Source of the DNA: Zooshikella ganghwensis DSM 15267
GTDB lineage: Bacteria; Pseudomonadota; Gammaproteobacteria; Pseudomonadales; Zooshikellaceae
Direction of reading: 5' to 3'
Length of the DNA: 64,000 nucleotides
Assembly (NCBI RefSeq): GCF_000428585.1
Contig: NZ_AUAF01000008.1
Span: forward strand, 27,650 to 91,649
Below are positions 28,571 through 37,523 of this stretch, in pieces; the first letter of the stretch is position 1, and each line of letters opens with the position of its first letter. The position numbers and the translations under genes are program-made. Below the pieces are notes generated by a model. That model did no database searches. It had not been told where the DNA came from and saw nothing but the letters and a program-made list of their open reading frames with translations.

Positions 28571-31084
28571 ATGTCTGATTGGTGGAAAACAGCTGACCCT
28601 CAGGCAGCCGAAGAGGCAAAAAAATACGATAATCCTATTCCTAGTCGACAGCTAATCATGCAGCTGTTAGAAGAGCGTGGCACGCCAGCCACATTATCAG
28701 CGTTATGTCGTGTACTTGAAATTGATAATGATGATGGCCGTGAAGCACTGCGTCGCCGTTTGCGCGCTATGGAGCGTGATGGACAATTATTGTCTACGCG
28801 TAAAGGTGCTTATGGCTTACTGTCCAAAATGGACCTGGTCAAAGGTCGGGTAATTGGCCATCGTGATGGTTATGGTTTTGTCGCGCCTGATGATGGGTCT
28901 GATGATCTTTATGTGTCTGGTACCGAAATGAGACAGCTCATGGATGGTGACATAGTGGTCGTCAGAGAAGCGGGTGTTGATCGTCGTGGTCGTCGTGAAG
29001 CTGCACTTGTAGAAATTCTGGAAAGAAAAAATCAGAAGTTGGTGGGGCGTTTTTACCAGAAGGGCAATACCCAATTTGTCACTCCTGAAAATAAGCGTAT
29101 TGATAAAGATATTCAGGTTGAACCTGGCCCCATTCAGCCAACACAAGGCCAGTATGTCATAGTCGAAATTACTCAGCAGCCCACACGCCGCTTGCTACCA
29201 CAGGGCATTATTAAAGAAGTGCTTGGTGATCATATGGCACCAGGTATGGAGGTTGATGTGGCTACTCGGGTTCATGAGTTACCTCATGAATGGCCTGAGG
29301 CTGTTACTGATGATGTTGCAGGTTACACCACGGAGGTTGAAGAGGCTGATAAAGCTAATCGTGTAGATTTACGCTCCCTGCCGTTTGTAACAATTGATGG
29401 TGAAGACGCCAAAGACTTTGATGATGCGGTTTTCTGCACCCCTAAAAAAGGTGGTGGATGGTGCTTATATGTTGCTATTGCAGATGTTTCGCATTATGTA
29501 AAAAAAGACTCTGCACTGGATAAAGAAGCTCTCAACCGAGGTAACTCAGTTTACTTTCCGGGCTATGTTATTCCAATGTTGCCGGAAATATTGTCTAACG
29601 GACTGTGTTCATTAAACCCTCATGTTGATCGTCTAGCGATGGTGTGTGAGATGACCATCAGTGCTAAAGGACGCTTGAGTGGTTATACGTTTTATGAAGG
29701 GATGATTCACTCTCATGCCCGATTAACGTATACCCAGGTTGGTAAGTTGCTAGATCGTTCTGCAGAACAAAGTGCTTCTGTTGACAAAACTTTGAATGAA
29801 GTCGCCCCTCACCTGCATAACTTATATGCAATGTACTTGGCGCTGAGAGAAGCAAGGGAGACGCGTGGCGCTATAGACTTTGAAACAACTGAAACACAAA
29901 TTATTTTTGGTGAGGGCAGAAAAATTGAGCGGATTGTCCCTGTCGTCCGCAATGATGCACATAAAGTGATTGAAGAGTGTATGTTATGTGCCAATGTGGC
30001 AACGGCACGTTTTTTAGAAAAGCATACACTGCCTGCTCTGTATCGGATTCATGAAGGGCCAAAGACTGATAAGCTACTGAATTTGAGGCAGTTTCTGGGT
30101 GAGCTTGGTCTAGCATTGCCAATGGCTGATAAATTGAAGCCGGCCAGTTTTCAAAAAGTAATGGAGCTCATTGAAGGGAGACCTGATGCTCACTTGATTC
30201 AAACCATGCTTCTGCGCTCAATGAGTCAAGCAGTGTACTCACCTAGCAATGTGGGTCACTTTGGTCTGGCTTATCCGGCTTATACTCACTTTACTTCGCC
30301 AATTCGCCGCTATCCTGACCTGTTGGTGCATCGTGCGATACGCGCAGTGATTCAGAGTAATTATGCATCAGCGAGCGTGAAGCGTGTTAATCAGGGTAAC
30401 CCTGTCCCAATTTCTGTCTCATATCCTTATGAGGATGGAGATATGCAGGTTTTGGGTGAGCACTGCTCAATGACAGAGCGAAGAGCTGATGAAGCAACAC
30501 GCGATGCTACCGATTGGCTGAAATGTGAATATATGCAGGCTCACCTTGGGCAAACTTTTACAGGGGTTGTTAGCGCAGTGACTGCCTTTGGTTTGTTTGT
30601 GGAGCTGGATGATATTTATATTGAGGGTTTGGTTCATATCACTGCGCTTCCTGAAGATTACTATCATTTTGATGTTGTGCATCAAGTATTGGTGGGTGAG
30701 CGATCAGGAAGACGTTTTAGGCTGGGAGACACGCTAGAAGTACAAGTCGTCAAGGTCAACTTAGATGATAAGAAAATTGACTTTGAATTAACGTCTAATC
30801 CCCTAAATAGTAAAAAAGGGCGGCGAACCAGCAGTAAACCAAGTGCTAAAAAACGGGGTGATAGCAAGCGCACTGATAGAAAAAAACATGGAAATAAGCG
30901 GAGTGATCCATTAGCAAAACACTTTGAGGGTAGTGATAGCGCTTCGAAGAAACAGAAAAATAAACCAAAGCATAAAAAGAAAGATAAGAATAAAGGTAAG
31001 CGTAAAGCTAAGGCTAATTCATCCAGCGTAGAAACTGAAACTTCAAGAACTCCGCGTAAGCGTCGTGTAAAAAAAGCAAAGTGA
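28571..31084 (+). CDS. rnr: Ribonuclease R
   Basis: Processive 3'-5' exoribonuclease that degrades structured RNA and takes part in tmRNA and stress responses. Order: winged-helix region (about 20-85), two cold-shock domains (about 90-250), RNB catalytic domain with TIDGEDAKDFDDAVF, S1 domain (about 640-720) and a long Lys/Arg/Ser-rich basic tail. The frame opens at a TTG (28535), but I take the ATG at 28571 because MSDWWKTADPQAAEEAKKYD aligns with the family start. 837 residues. 10 bp before rlmB. Confidence 0.93.
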   Translation: MSDWWKTADPQAAEEAKKYDNPIPSRQLIMQLLEERGTPATLSALCRVLEIDNDDGREALRRRLRAMERDGQLLSTRKGAYGLLSKMDLVKGRVIGHRDGYGFVAPDDGSDDLYVSGTEMRQLMDGDIVVVREAGVDRRGRREAALVEILERKNQKLVGRFYQKGNTQFVTPENKRIDKDIQVEPGPIQPTQGQYVIVEITQQPTRRLLPQGIIKEVLGDHMAPGMEVDVATRVHELPHEWPEAVTDDVAGYTTEVEEADKANRVDLRSLPFVTIDGEDAKDFDDAVFCTPKKGGGWCLYVAIADVSHYVKKDSALDKEALNRGNSVYFPGYVIPMLPEILSNGLCSLNPHVDRLAMVCEMTISAKGRLSGYTFYEGMIHSHARLTYTQVGKLLDRSAEQSASVDKTLNEVAPHLHNLYAMYLALREARETRGAIDFETTETQIIFGEGRKIERIVPVVRNDAHKVIEECMLCANVATARFLEKHTLPALYRIHEGPKTDKLLNLRQFLGELGLALPMADKLKPASFQKVMELIEGRPDAHLIQTMLLRSMSQAVYSPSNVGHFGLAYPAYTHFTSPIRRYPDLLVHRAIRAVIQSNYASASVKRVNQGNPVPISVSYPYEDGDMQVLGEHCSMTERRADEATRDATDWLKCEYMQAHLGQTFTGVVSAVTAFGLFVELDDIYIEGLVHITALPEDYYHFDVVHQVLVGERSGRRFRLGDTLEVQVVKVNLDDKKIDFELTSNPLNSKKGRRTSSKPSAKKRGDSKRTDRKKHGNKRSDPLAKHFEGSDSASKKQKNKPKHKKKDKNKGKRKAKANSSSVETETSRTPRKRRVKKAK

Positions 31085-31094
31085 CACATTTTAA

Positions 31095-31841
31095 ATGAGT
31101 AATACTGACGTAGTTTATGGCATTCATGCGGTACTCGCACAGCTAAATCAAAGGCCGGATGATGTGATTGAGATTCTGCTTCAACAGGGGCGGGAAGGAG
31201 ATCAAATCAATAAAATCAGGGCTTTTGCTGATAAGCAACACATTACGTGTGCCGTAGTCTCAAGAAAAGTATTAGATCAATATGCAAAAACGCATCAAGG
31301 GGTTGTTGTTAAAGTAAGGGCCTCACGAGGTAAGACTGAAGAAGAGTTAGTGCACTTGCTGGATAACCTTGATGAGCCTCCTTTTATTTTGGTGCTGGAT
31401 AGCGTGACCGATCCCCATAATCTGGGAGCCTGCTTGCGTTCTGCTGATGCAGCAGGTGTTCATGCGGTGATTGCTCCAAAAGATAAAGCCGTGGGTCTTA
31501 CCCCTGTGGTTAGAAAGGTTGCCTGTGGCGCTGCAGAAAGTGTTGCGTTTTTTTCAGTAACAAATTTAGCGCGCACATTACGGATGCTGCAGGATCGAGG
31601 TATTTGGATTACGGGTATGGCAGGAGAAGCGAGCCAAGATCTATATACGACAGATTTGGCTGGTCCTACAGCATTGGTGTTAGGTGCAGAAGGTAAAGGG
31701 TTGCGCAGGCTAACACGTGAGCTATGTGACCAGCTCACCAAAATACCGATGACTGGCTTGGTGACCAGTTTGAATGTATCTGTGGCTGCTGGTATTTGTC
31801 TGTTTGAAGCTGTTCGTCAAAGGAAATTAAAAGGCAACTAA
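31095..31841 (+). CDS. rlmB: 23S rRNA (guanosine-2'-O-)-methyltransferase RlmB
   Basis: SpoU/TrmH-family enzyme that methylates G2251 of 23S rRNA. An L30e-like substrate-binding domain (about 5-80) is followed by the knotted SPOUT domain with DSVTDPHNLGACLRSADAAG, VLGAEGKGLRRL and SLNVSVAAGICLFE. 248 residues. The rnr-rlmB pairing is conserved in gammaproteobacteria. Confidence 0.95.
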   Translation: MSNTDVVYGIHAVLAQLNQRPDDVIEILLQQGREGDQINKIRAFADKQHITCAVVSRKVLDQYAKTHQGVVVKVRASRGKTEEELVHLLDNLDEPPFILVLDSVTDPHNLGACLRSADAAGVHAVIAPKDKAVGLTPVVRKVACGAAESVAFFSVTNLARTLRMLQDRGIWITGMAGEASQDLYTTDLAGPTALVLGAEGKGLRRLTRELCDQLTKIPMTGLVTSLNVSVAAGICLFEAVRQRKLKGN

Positions 31842-31842
31842 C

Positions 31843-32805
31843 GTGGTGGATAGTAAAGGCGTTATTTTGGATGCAGATAGCCTCGGCTGTGATATTGATC
31901 TGTCGTCTTTTCAGCAAATTATGCCTTTTCAAGTATTTGCTACAACAAGTAGTAATCAAGTTGCAACACGAATTGAGTCGTGCAATGTGGTATTCACCAA
32001 TAAAGTCGTTATTACTGAAGCCCATATGCAACAAAATCCGCAGCTACGCTATATCGGGATATTGGCAACAGGTACTAACAATGTTGATTTAAATGCGGCA
32101 GCAAAATATGGCATTACGGTTACTCATATAACACGCTATGGCACGCACAGTGTGGCACAGCATACCTGGAGTTTGATTCTCTCCCTGGTCACTCAACAGT
32201 ATCGTTATCAACAGGCTGTTCAGCAAGGACGCTGGTCTGCCAGTCCATTCTTTTGCTTGCTGGATTACCCAATTACTGAGCTAGCAGGGAAAAAGTTGGT
32301 TATTGTTGGTTATGGTGAGTTAGGTAAGCAGGTGGCTAAAATTGGTGAGGCTTTTGGTATGGAAGTTTTACTTGCCAAAGTACCAGGCTCGCCACAATAC
32401 AATAATAAAAATCGATTACCGCTAGCGGAAGCATTTGCGCTCGCAGATATTGTGTCACTACACTGTCCTTTGGTAACACAAACAAGGCATTTAATTAATG
32501 ATGAATCCTTGAGCTGGTTACGACCTCATACCTTTTTAATTAACACTGCTCGCGGTGATTTAATTGACGAAGCTGCTTTATTGCAAGCATTAATCAATAA
32601 TCGATTGGCAGGGGCTGGACTAGATGTGCTTGCAGTTGAGCCGCCTCCAGTAGATCATCCATTAATTGCTGCAGAGTTACCTAACCTTTTAATAACGCCC
32701 CATTGCGCTTGGGGGAGCCAACAAGCCCGGCAACGATTAGTGACTCAAGCTAGAAACCATTTGCTTAATTTTCTTGCTAATAAACCAACAGGTCTTGTGG
32801 GCTGA
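31843..32805 (+). CDS. D-2-hydroxyacid dehydrogenase (glycerate/hydroxypyruvate reductase type)
   Basis: NAD(P)-dependent dehydrogenase of the D-isomer family. Substrate-binding halves (1-100 and 290-320) flank the Rossmann domain, with GYGELG as the dinucleotide loop. Catalytic Arg (NTARGDLID), Glu (LAVEPPPVDHPL) and His (TPHCAWGS) are all present. 320 residues, close to HprA glycerate dehydrogenases; the exact substrate cannot be read from sequence. It starts at a GTG (31843, or the adjacent GTG at 31846) one base after the rlmB stop, so it is probably translated from the rlmB transcript. The rlmB neighbour is not this gene in Pseudomonas, so it is an insertion relative to that order. Confidence 0.85.
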   Translation: MVDSKGVILDADSLGCDIDLSSFQQIMPFQVFATTSSNQVATRIESCNVVFTNKVVITEAHMQQNPQLRYIGILATGTNNVDLNAAAKYGITVTHITRYGTHSVAQHTWSLILSLVTQQYRYQQAVQQGRWSASPFFCLLDYPITELAGKKLVIVGYGELGKQVAKIGEAFGMEVLLAKVPGSPQYNNKNRLPLAEAFALADIVSLHCPLVTQTRHLINDESLSWLRPHTFLINTARGDLIDEAALLQALINNRLAGAGLDVLAVEPPPVDHPLIAAELPNLLITPHCAWGSQQARQRLVTQARNHLLNFLANKPTGLVG

Positions 32806-32831
32806 CCAGTAGTGCTGAATAAGCTCGGTGG

Positions 32832-33245
32832 CTAGTAGCTGGGCGGTAACTCTGGAGGTGTTATTAGCTTTTCCCCCTTTCCCTCATATTCGTTTTGTAT
32901 GCAAAGTAATGGAATACTGATGTAGTCTATATAGTTTGTATCATGCTCGGCATTGTTTTTACGCTCTTCAATTAAAATCGCATTGCGCTCTCTTTTGGCA
33001 AATAATCTGCATCCTGGACCATCAGGTTTGGGTGGTTTTTTGCTATTTATTTTTTGTGAAAAAGCTTTCAGGGGAAGTTGATCGTCTGGTGTTTTTTCTT
33101 GAGTAAGTGCTTGTAGCTCAAAGTCATCTAACTCAAGCATATCATTGGCAGCAGCTGTAAGGTTAAAAAGGCAACAAAGGAGAGCAGCGAGATGTGCTGC
33201 AGCTTTGCTGTAACTGTGACGACTAGTTATTAGGTTTTTCATCAT
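32832..33245 (-). CDS. Small secreted protein, unknown function
   Basis: 137 residues. The N-terminus (basic SRHSYSK, then AAAHLAALLCCLFNLTAAAN) is a clear signal peptide with a cut near residue 33, so the product is periplasmic or surface-exposed. The mature part is polar, with two Cys (CRLFA and LLCIQNE), possibly a disulfide, and a Pro-rich end (TPPELPPSY). No family was recognised. Convergent with the dehydrogenase gene (26-bp gap). Two adjacent ATG codons at 33245 and 33242 compete as start. It is an insertion relative to Pseudomonas gene order. Confidence 0.6.
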   Translation of the reverse strand: MMKNLITSRHSYSKAAAHLAALLCCLFNLTAAANDMLELDDFELQALTQEKTPDDQLPLKAFSQKINSKKPPKPDGPGCRLFAKRERNAILIEERKNNAEHDTNYIDYISIPLLCIQNEYEGKGEKLITPPELPPSY

Positions 33246-33359
33246 AGAGGATAAAAGGTGCTTTCAGCCGGAGATAATAGTTGCAGTATGTAAACGTTAT
33301 ACCCTTGGTTAAAGAGTTAGTTCAATAATATGTTGTTAATTGGTTCGGTTAAATATCGT

Positions 33360-33397
33360 GTTACACTTAATGTTAAGCATGATAATTAAGTGTTAAC
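33360..33397. repeat. Dyad symmetry in the divergent gap
   Basis: GTTACACTTAAT (33360-33371) faces ATTAAGTGTTAAC (33385-33397): 12 paired bases with one bulged T and a 13-nt centre. It may be an operator for the secreted-protein gene or an RNA hairpin; no T-run follows. Confidence 0.4.
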
Positions 33398-33601
33398 AAC
33401 ATGTGCCTTCAAATGGTATTTTCCTTTCAGTGCATCTCCTTTATTACCCACTTCTAGAGTTTCGCTGGGCGAATCGTATTGGCCTCTGGGATTATAGTAT
33501 TGGAATCTGTGAGGCAGTCATTTTGAGTCGGCTGTATTTGAGTCGCATGTAGTATGCCTAAGTGCTTGACAGTCAGGATAACTGTCAGTGATCAGCAGTT
33601 G

Positions 33602-33630
33602 TTGCAAGTTGTCATAGACTTAACTAGAAT
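33602..33630 (+). promoter_or_regulatory. Candidate sigma-70 promoter of the rpsF operon
   Basis: TTGCAA (33602-33607), 17-bp spacer, TAGAAT (33625-33630). Transcription would start near 33637 and give an 85-nt leader that carries the S6:S18 element. Based on consensus matching by eye only. Confidence 0.5.
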
Positions 33631-33680
33631 GCCCGGTTCCTTGTAAAGGTCATTTTTCTTGACTCCTTGCTTTACCAGCG

Positions 33681-33718
33681 CCTTTTAGGTGGTGGAAGGC
33701 TACTAAACCGAAAGGAGA
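33681..33718 (+). promoter_or_regulatory. Ribosomal S6:S18 autoregulatory leader
   Basis: CCTTT (33681-33685) pairs with AAAGG (33711-33715), and TAG (33686-33688) with CTA (33700-33702). This leaves an unpaired CTAAACCG (33703-33710) on the 3' side that ends in the CCG triplet. This matches the known leader motif to which the S6-S18 heterodimer binds, mimicking its 16S site. The lower stem contains the rpsF ribosome site (AAAGGAGAG), so binding would block translation. Confidence 0.65.
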
Positions 33719-33722
33719 GTTT

Positions 33723-34133
33723 ATGCGTCATTACGAAATCGTATTTCTCGTTCACCCTGACCAAAGTGAACAGGTTGGTGCGATGATTGAGCGTTACACC
33801 AGCTTGGTTACTGAAGGCAATGGTACAGTCCATCGCTTAGAAGACTGGGGTCGTCGTCAATTGGCATACCCTATCCAGAAAGTCCATAAAGCACACTATG
33901 TGTTAATGAACGTTGAGTGCAGTAATGAGATCTTAGATGAGCTGACTAACTCATTCCGTTTCAATGATGCTGTGATTCGTAACATGGTGGTTCGTCTTAA
34001 CGAAGCTGTTACAGAGCCTTCAATAATGAAAGCAGAAGAAGGTCGTAACGAGCGTCGTGAAGACTCAGCGAAAAAAGATGCTTCTGATGTTGACAGTATC
34101 GAAGCCGCTGACGAAAGCACAGTTGAAGAATAA
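33723..34133 (+). CDS. rpsF: 30S ribosomal protein bS6
   Basis: Ferredoxin-like ribosomal protein that forms a dimer with bS18 on the 30S platform. Start [19 protein letters not shown] is canonical. The C-terminus beyond residue 100 is an acidic, Glu/Asp-rich tail, the region that RimK extends with glutamates in E. coli. 136 residues. First gene of rpsF-rpsR-membrane protein-rplI, with the S6:S18 leader ahead of it. Confidence 0.97.
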   Translation: MRHYEIVFLVHPDQSEQVGAMIERYTSLVTEGNGTVHRLEDWGRRQLAYPIQKVHKAHYVLMNVECSNEILDELTNSFRFNDAVIRNMVVRLNEAVTEPSIMKAEEGRNERREDSAKKDASDVDSIEAADESTVEE

Positions 34134-34159
34134 TCACTATTCATTGAAGGAGAAAGTCA

Positions 34160-34384
34160 ATGGCACGTTTTTTTCGTCGTAGAAAATTCTGCCGCTTTAC
34201 TGCTGAAGGCGTAAAAGAGATTGATTACAAAGATATCAATACGCTGAAGGCTTATGTTTCTGAAACCGGCAAAATCGTTCCTAGCCGTATTACCGGAACA
34301 AAAGCTAAATATCAACGTCAGTTAGCAACAGCTGTTAAGCGTGCTCGTTACATTGCTCTGTTGCCATACACTGATCGTCACTAA
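34160..34384 (+). CDS. rpsR: 30S ribosomal protein bS18
   Basis: Binds bS6 and 16S rRNA of the 30S platform. 74 residues, complete ([18 protein letters not shown] ... [14 protein letters not shown]). AAGGAG lies upstream. 26 bp after rpsF. Confidence 0.97.
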   Translation: MARFFRRRKFCRFTAEGVKEIDYKDINTLKAYVSETGKIVPSRITGTKAKYQRQLATAVKRARYIALLPYTDRH

Positions 34385-34414
34385 TGTGATAGAGCGCTTG
34401 ATAAAGGGAACATA

Positions 34415-35290
34415 ATGCGTGCTTTAGCTGAATTCATTATGCGAGGGCCCAAGCAGGCAGCACTTTTTGCTACACTGACTGCTATCGCTCCGCTAACGTC
34501 CTGGCTAAGCGCGGCAGCTTTGGGCTTGGTGGTATTACGCCAAGGACTTACCAAAGCAACTTGGGTGATTATTTGGCCCCTGTTGCCAGCACTGTACTTT
34601 GCATTACAGGGGCAACTGGATGTGATAACCACGTTGCTATGTACAGTTGCACTGGCCCACTTTCTCAGAAAGACTGTATCGTGGGCTTTGACATTAGGTC
34701 TAAGTGTCTTGCTGGGCGTGTTGGTTGTTTTTAGTATCAAGCTAATAACACCCGATTTATTAGCAACAATTGTTGAGCAGTTCAATACTATTTGGACTCA
34801 ATCAGCAATGTACAAACAGCTTGGCGAAGATTCGCTAAGCCTGCAAAAACAGATTAACGACCTGTTACCACATATTGTGGTTGGGTTGTTTGCTTTTGGC
34901 AGTATGATGTTGTGCATAGTGTCATTGATTGTTGCGCGTTGGTGGCAGTCAATGCTGTTTGTGCCAGGAGGTTTTCGTGAAGAGTTTCATACTTTGCGTT
35001 TACCTGTTTGGTTAAGTAGTGGCTTAATGGCATTTATTATTCTTGGTATTGAGATTGATACATCCCTAGCTGCTTTTGTGCTTTTGACATCTCTCCCACT
35101 GTTTTTTGCTGGTATTGCACTTGTACATGGTAGCCTCGCTAAGAAGCAAATGAGTAAGCAGTGGCTTATTCTGTTTTATTTAGCGCAATTGTTGTTTTTA
35201 CAAGTTATGTACCCTTTATTAGTCATCATGGCCTTTTTGGATAGCCTGCTGAACTTTCGAGGTAGGCTTCAACAAAAGCCCCCTGTTTAG
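34415..35290 (+). CDS. Polytopic membrane protein in the rpsR-rplI interval (DUF2232-like)
   Basis: 291 residues with about eight hydrophobic stretches (about 20-40, 44-62, 65-85, 93-113, 148-172, 190-215, 220-240, 248-270) and short polar loops. Pseudomonas and relatives have an unnamed membrane protein at this exact place between rpsR and rplI. It resembles DUF2232/YybS-type proteins in topology, but I cannot confirm the family by eye. Function unknown; likely cotranscribed with the ribosomal genes. Confidence 0.75.
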   Translation: MRALAEFIMRGPKQAALFATLTAIAPLTSWLSAAALGLVVLRQGLTKATWVIIWPLLPALYFALQGQLDVITTLLCTVALAHFLRKTVSWALTLGLSVLLGVLVVFSIKLITPDLLATIVEQFNTIWTQSAMYKQLGEDSLSLQKQINDLLPHIVVGLFAFGSMMLCIVSLIVARWWQSMLFVPGGFREEFHTLRLPVWLSSGLMAFIILGIEIDTSLAAFVLLTSLPLFFAGIALVHGSLAKKQMSKQWLILFYLAQLLFLQVMYPLLVIMAFLDSLLNFRGRLQQKPPV

Positions 35291-35339
35291 TGATATCCAA
35301 AATGTGTTAATGGGCAAGACAGTTAAAGGTAATTAAGCG

Positions 35340-35786
35340 ATGGATGTTATTCTTTTAGAAAAAATTGCTAACCTAGGTAATCTGGGTGACAAGGTAGCAG
35401 TAAAGTCGGGTTATGGACGTAACTTCCTGATCCCATTTAATAAAGCTGTTCCTGCTACAAAAGATAATTTGGCTGAGTTTGAAGCGCGCCGCGCTGAGCT
35501 GGAAAAAGCAGCTCAAGACAAACTGAAAGTAGCTGAAGAGCGTGCAGCTGCGATTGCTGATATCGAGCTTACATTGACTGCTAAAGCAGGTGATGAAGGT
35601 AAGTTGTTTGGCTCTATCGGTACACGTGACTTGGCTGATGCACTGAGTGCGGCTGGGGTTGATATTGCTAAGAGCGAAATTCGCTTGCCATCAGGCCCAA
35701 TTCGTCAGGTAGGTGATTACGACATCAGCCTTCAGCTACATACTGATGTAGTGACCACATTGAAGGTCTACGTCGAAGCTGAATAA
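35340..35786 (+). CDS. rplI: 50S ribosomal protein bL9
   Basis: Two-domain protein joined by a long helix; binds 23S rRNA near L1 and limits frameshifting. The N-terminal RNA-binding domain [19 protein letters not shown] and the Gly/Lys-rich [11 protein letters not shown] signature are canonical. 148 residues. Followed by a strong terminator. Confidence 0.97.
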   Translation: MDVILLEKIANLGNLGDKVAVKSGYGRNFLIPFNKAVPATKDNLAEFEARRAELEKAAQDKLKVAEERAAAIADIELTLTAKAGDEGKLFGSIGTRDLADALSAAGVDIAKSEIRLPSGPIRQVGDYDISLQLHTDVVTTLKVYVEAE

Positions 35787-35805
35787 GCCTGTTGTGACTG
35801 GTTTG

Positions 35806-35846
35806 AACAAGCCCGCGACCATTTTTATGCTCGCGGGCTTGTTTTA
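35806..35846 (+). terminator. Rho-independent terminator after rplI
   Basis: AACAAGCCCGCGA (35806-35818) and TCGCGGGCTTGTT (35831-35843) form a perfect 13-bp stem with a 12-nt loop, ending in TTTT. It closes the rpsF-rplI operon. Confidence 0.85.
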
Positions 35847-35950
35847 TCTATCTGTTTTTTAGGTAGACTATGCCTTAGTTTAAGTGGGTATACCCTTCGC
35901 AAGGTGTATAGTTTCTTTGTCAATTATTCTGGTAATACAACGAGAGCCCT

Positions 35951-37348
35951 ATGCAGAGTGAAGCGCCGATAGTAATGTCAGAGCAGGATATTATGGATTC
36001 GGTAAAAGCGCCGCCTCATTCATTGGAGGCCGAGCAGTCTGTATTAGGTGCATTATTACTGGATAATGCGACCTGGGATACAGTCGCTGACAAAGTCGTA
36101 GCCGATGACTTTTATAACCCTGCACACCGTCTGATTTATACCGCTATTGAGCAGCTTGCTTCAGCGACGAAACCTTTTGATCCTTTGACTATCGCTGAAA
36201 AACTAGATACTTGGGCAGAATTGGAAGATGCTGGAGGCATAGCTTATTTAGCGGAACTTGCCAAAAACACGCCCAGTGTCGCCAATGTTCGTGAGTATGC
36301 TGAAATCGTTTATGAAAGGTCTATTTTACGAAAGCTAATTTCTGTCAGTAACCGAATTGTAGACAGTGCATTTAACCCTGAAGGTCGCAGTTGCTCAGAG
36401 ATTCTGGATGCAGCTGAGCGTGAAGTTTTTCAGATAGCGGAATCACGGCCGAAGACAGGTGGTCCTGTAGGGATGAAGGAACTGTTAAACAAAGCGATTG
36501 ACCGTATTGATGAGTTATTTAATGCGGGCGATACCATTACAGGGACAACGACCGGCTTTAAGGATTTGGATGAGATGACCTCTGGTCTACAGCCATCCGA
36601 TATGGTTATTGTGGCAGGTCGTCCATCGATGGGAAAAACGACTTTTGCTATGAACCTGGTTGAAAATGCCATGTTGAATACAGATAAGGCTATTCTGGTA
36701 TTCAGTTTGGAAATGCCTGGGGAGCAAATCATGATGCGGATGTTGTCTTCGTTGGGGCGTATTGATCAGTCTAAAGTGAGAACAGGGAAGCTGGATGAAG
36801 ACGACTGGCCCAAGTTAACGGCAGCTGTGAATATGATCAGTGATAAAAAGCTGTTTGTTGATGATACTGCAGGACTCAGCCCTACGGAGATGCGCTCACG
36901 AACTCGACGAATTGCCAGGGAGCATGGTGAGCTAGGCTTGATCATGATTGACTATTTGCAGTTGATGCAAATTCCTGGTGGTGGTGAAAGCCGGACCAAT
37001 GAAATCTCGGAAATTTCACGATCACTAAAAGCCTTGGCTAAAGAGTTTAATGTGCCCGTTGTGGCGTTATCACAGCTAAACCGGAGCCTTGAACAACGGC
37101 CTAATAAACGCCCTGTAAACTCTGACTTACGGGAATCAGGTGCGATTGAGCAGGACGCGGACGTTATTATGTTTATTTACCGTGATGAAGTTTACAACCC
37201 AGATACTGAGTTTAAAGGGGTTGCAGAGGTCATTATTGGTAAGCAACGTAATGGACCAATAGGCTCTATTAAGCTGGCCTTTTTGGGTAAATATACTCGT
37301 TTTGAGAACTTGGCCCCTGAAGCTTACCAGGGCTATACAATGGAATAG
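35951..37348 (+). CDS. dnaB: Replicative DNA helicase DnaB
   Basis: Hexameric 5'-3' helicase at the replication fork. N-terminal DnaG-interacting domain (PPHSLEAEQSVLGALLLD), then the RecA-like domain with Walker A GRPSMGKTTFAMN, Walker B LIMIDYLQLM and the DnaB loop LSQLNRSLEQRPNKRP. 465 residues, no intein. GAGAG precedes the ATG. In many gammaproteobacteria the alanine racemase gene follows; here it does not. Confidence 0.97.
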   Translation: MQSEAPIVMSEQDIMDSVKAPPHSLEAEQSVLGALLLDNATWDTVADKVVADDFYNPAHRLIYTAIEQLASATKPFDPLTIAEKLDTWAELEDAGGIAYLAELAKNTPSVANVREYAEIVYERSILRKLISVSNRIVDSAFNPEGRSCSEILDAAEREVFQIAESRPKTGGPVGMKELLNKAIDRIDELFNAGDTITGTTTGFKDLDEMTSGLQPSDMVIVAGRPSMGKTTFAMNLVENAMLNTDKAILVFSLEMPGEQIMMRMLSSLGRIDQSKVRTGKLDEDDWPKLTAAVNMISDKKLFVDDTAGLSPTEMRSRTRRIAREHGELGLIMIDYLQLMQIPGGGESRTNEISEISRSLKALAKEFNVPVVALSQLNRSLEQRPNKRPVNSDLRESGAIEQDADVIMFIYRDEVYNPDTEFKGVAEVIIGKQRNGPIGSIKLAFLGKYTRFENLAPEAYQGYTME

Positions 37349-37523
37349 AGTCGTAAAGAGTGGTGCTGTATTAGGTTCCTTTTTGTTTTATACGATGTTG
37401 TCAGAACCCAGATTTAATTTATAAAAAAAAGGTCTAATATTAATCCGCTTTAACACTAAAGTTGTTCAACTCTTCAACTATATTTGTAGTATCAGTAGCC
37501 GGTGCATGAAGGTGTGATGTCTT

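Larger units (their letters stand above)
33246..33722. other. Regulatory gap upstream of rpsF
   Basis: 477 bp without a gene, between a minus-strand small secreted protein and the ribosomal operon. It contains a 12-bp dyad (33360-33397), a smaller TGACAGT/ACTGTCA dyad (33567-33587), a promoter-like pair (33602-33630) and the S6:S18 leader (33681-33718). Confidence 0.6.
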
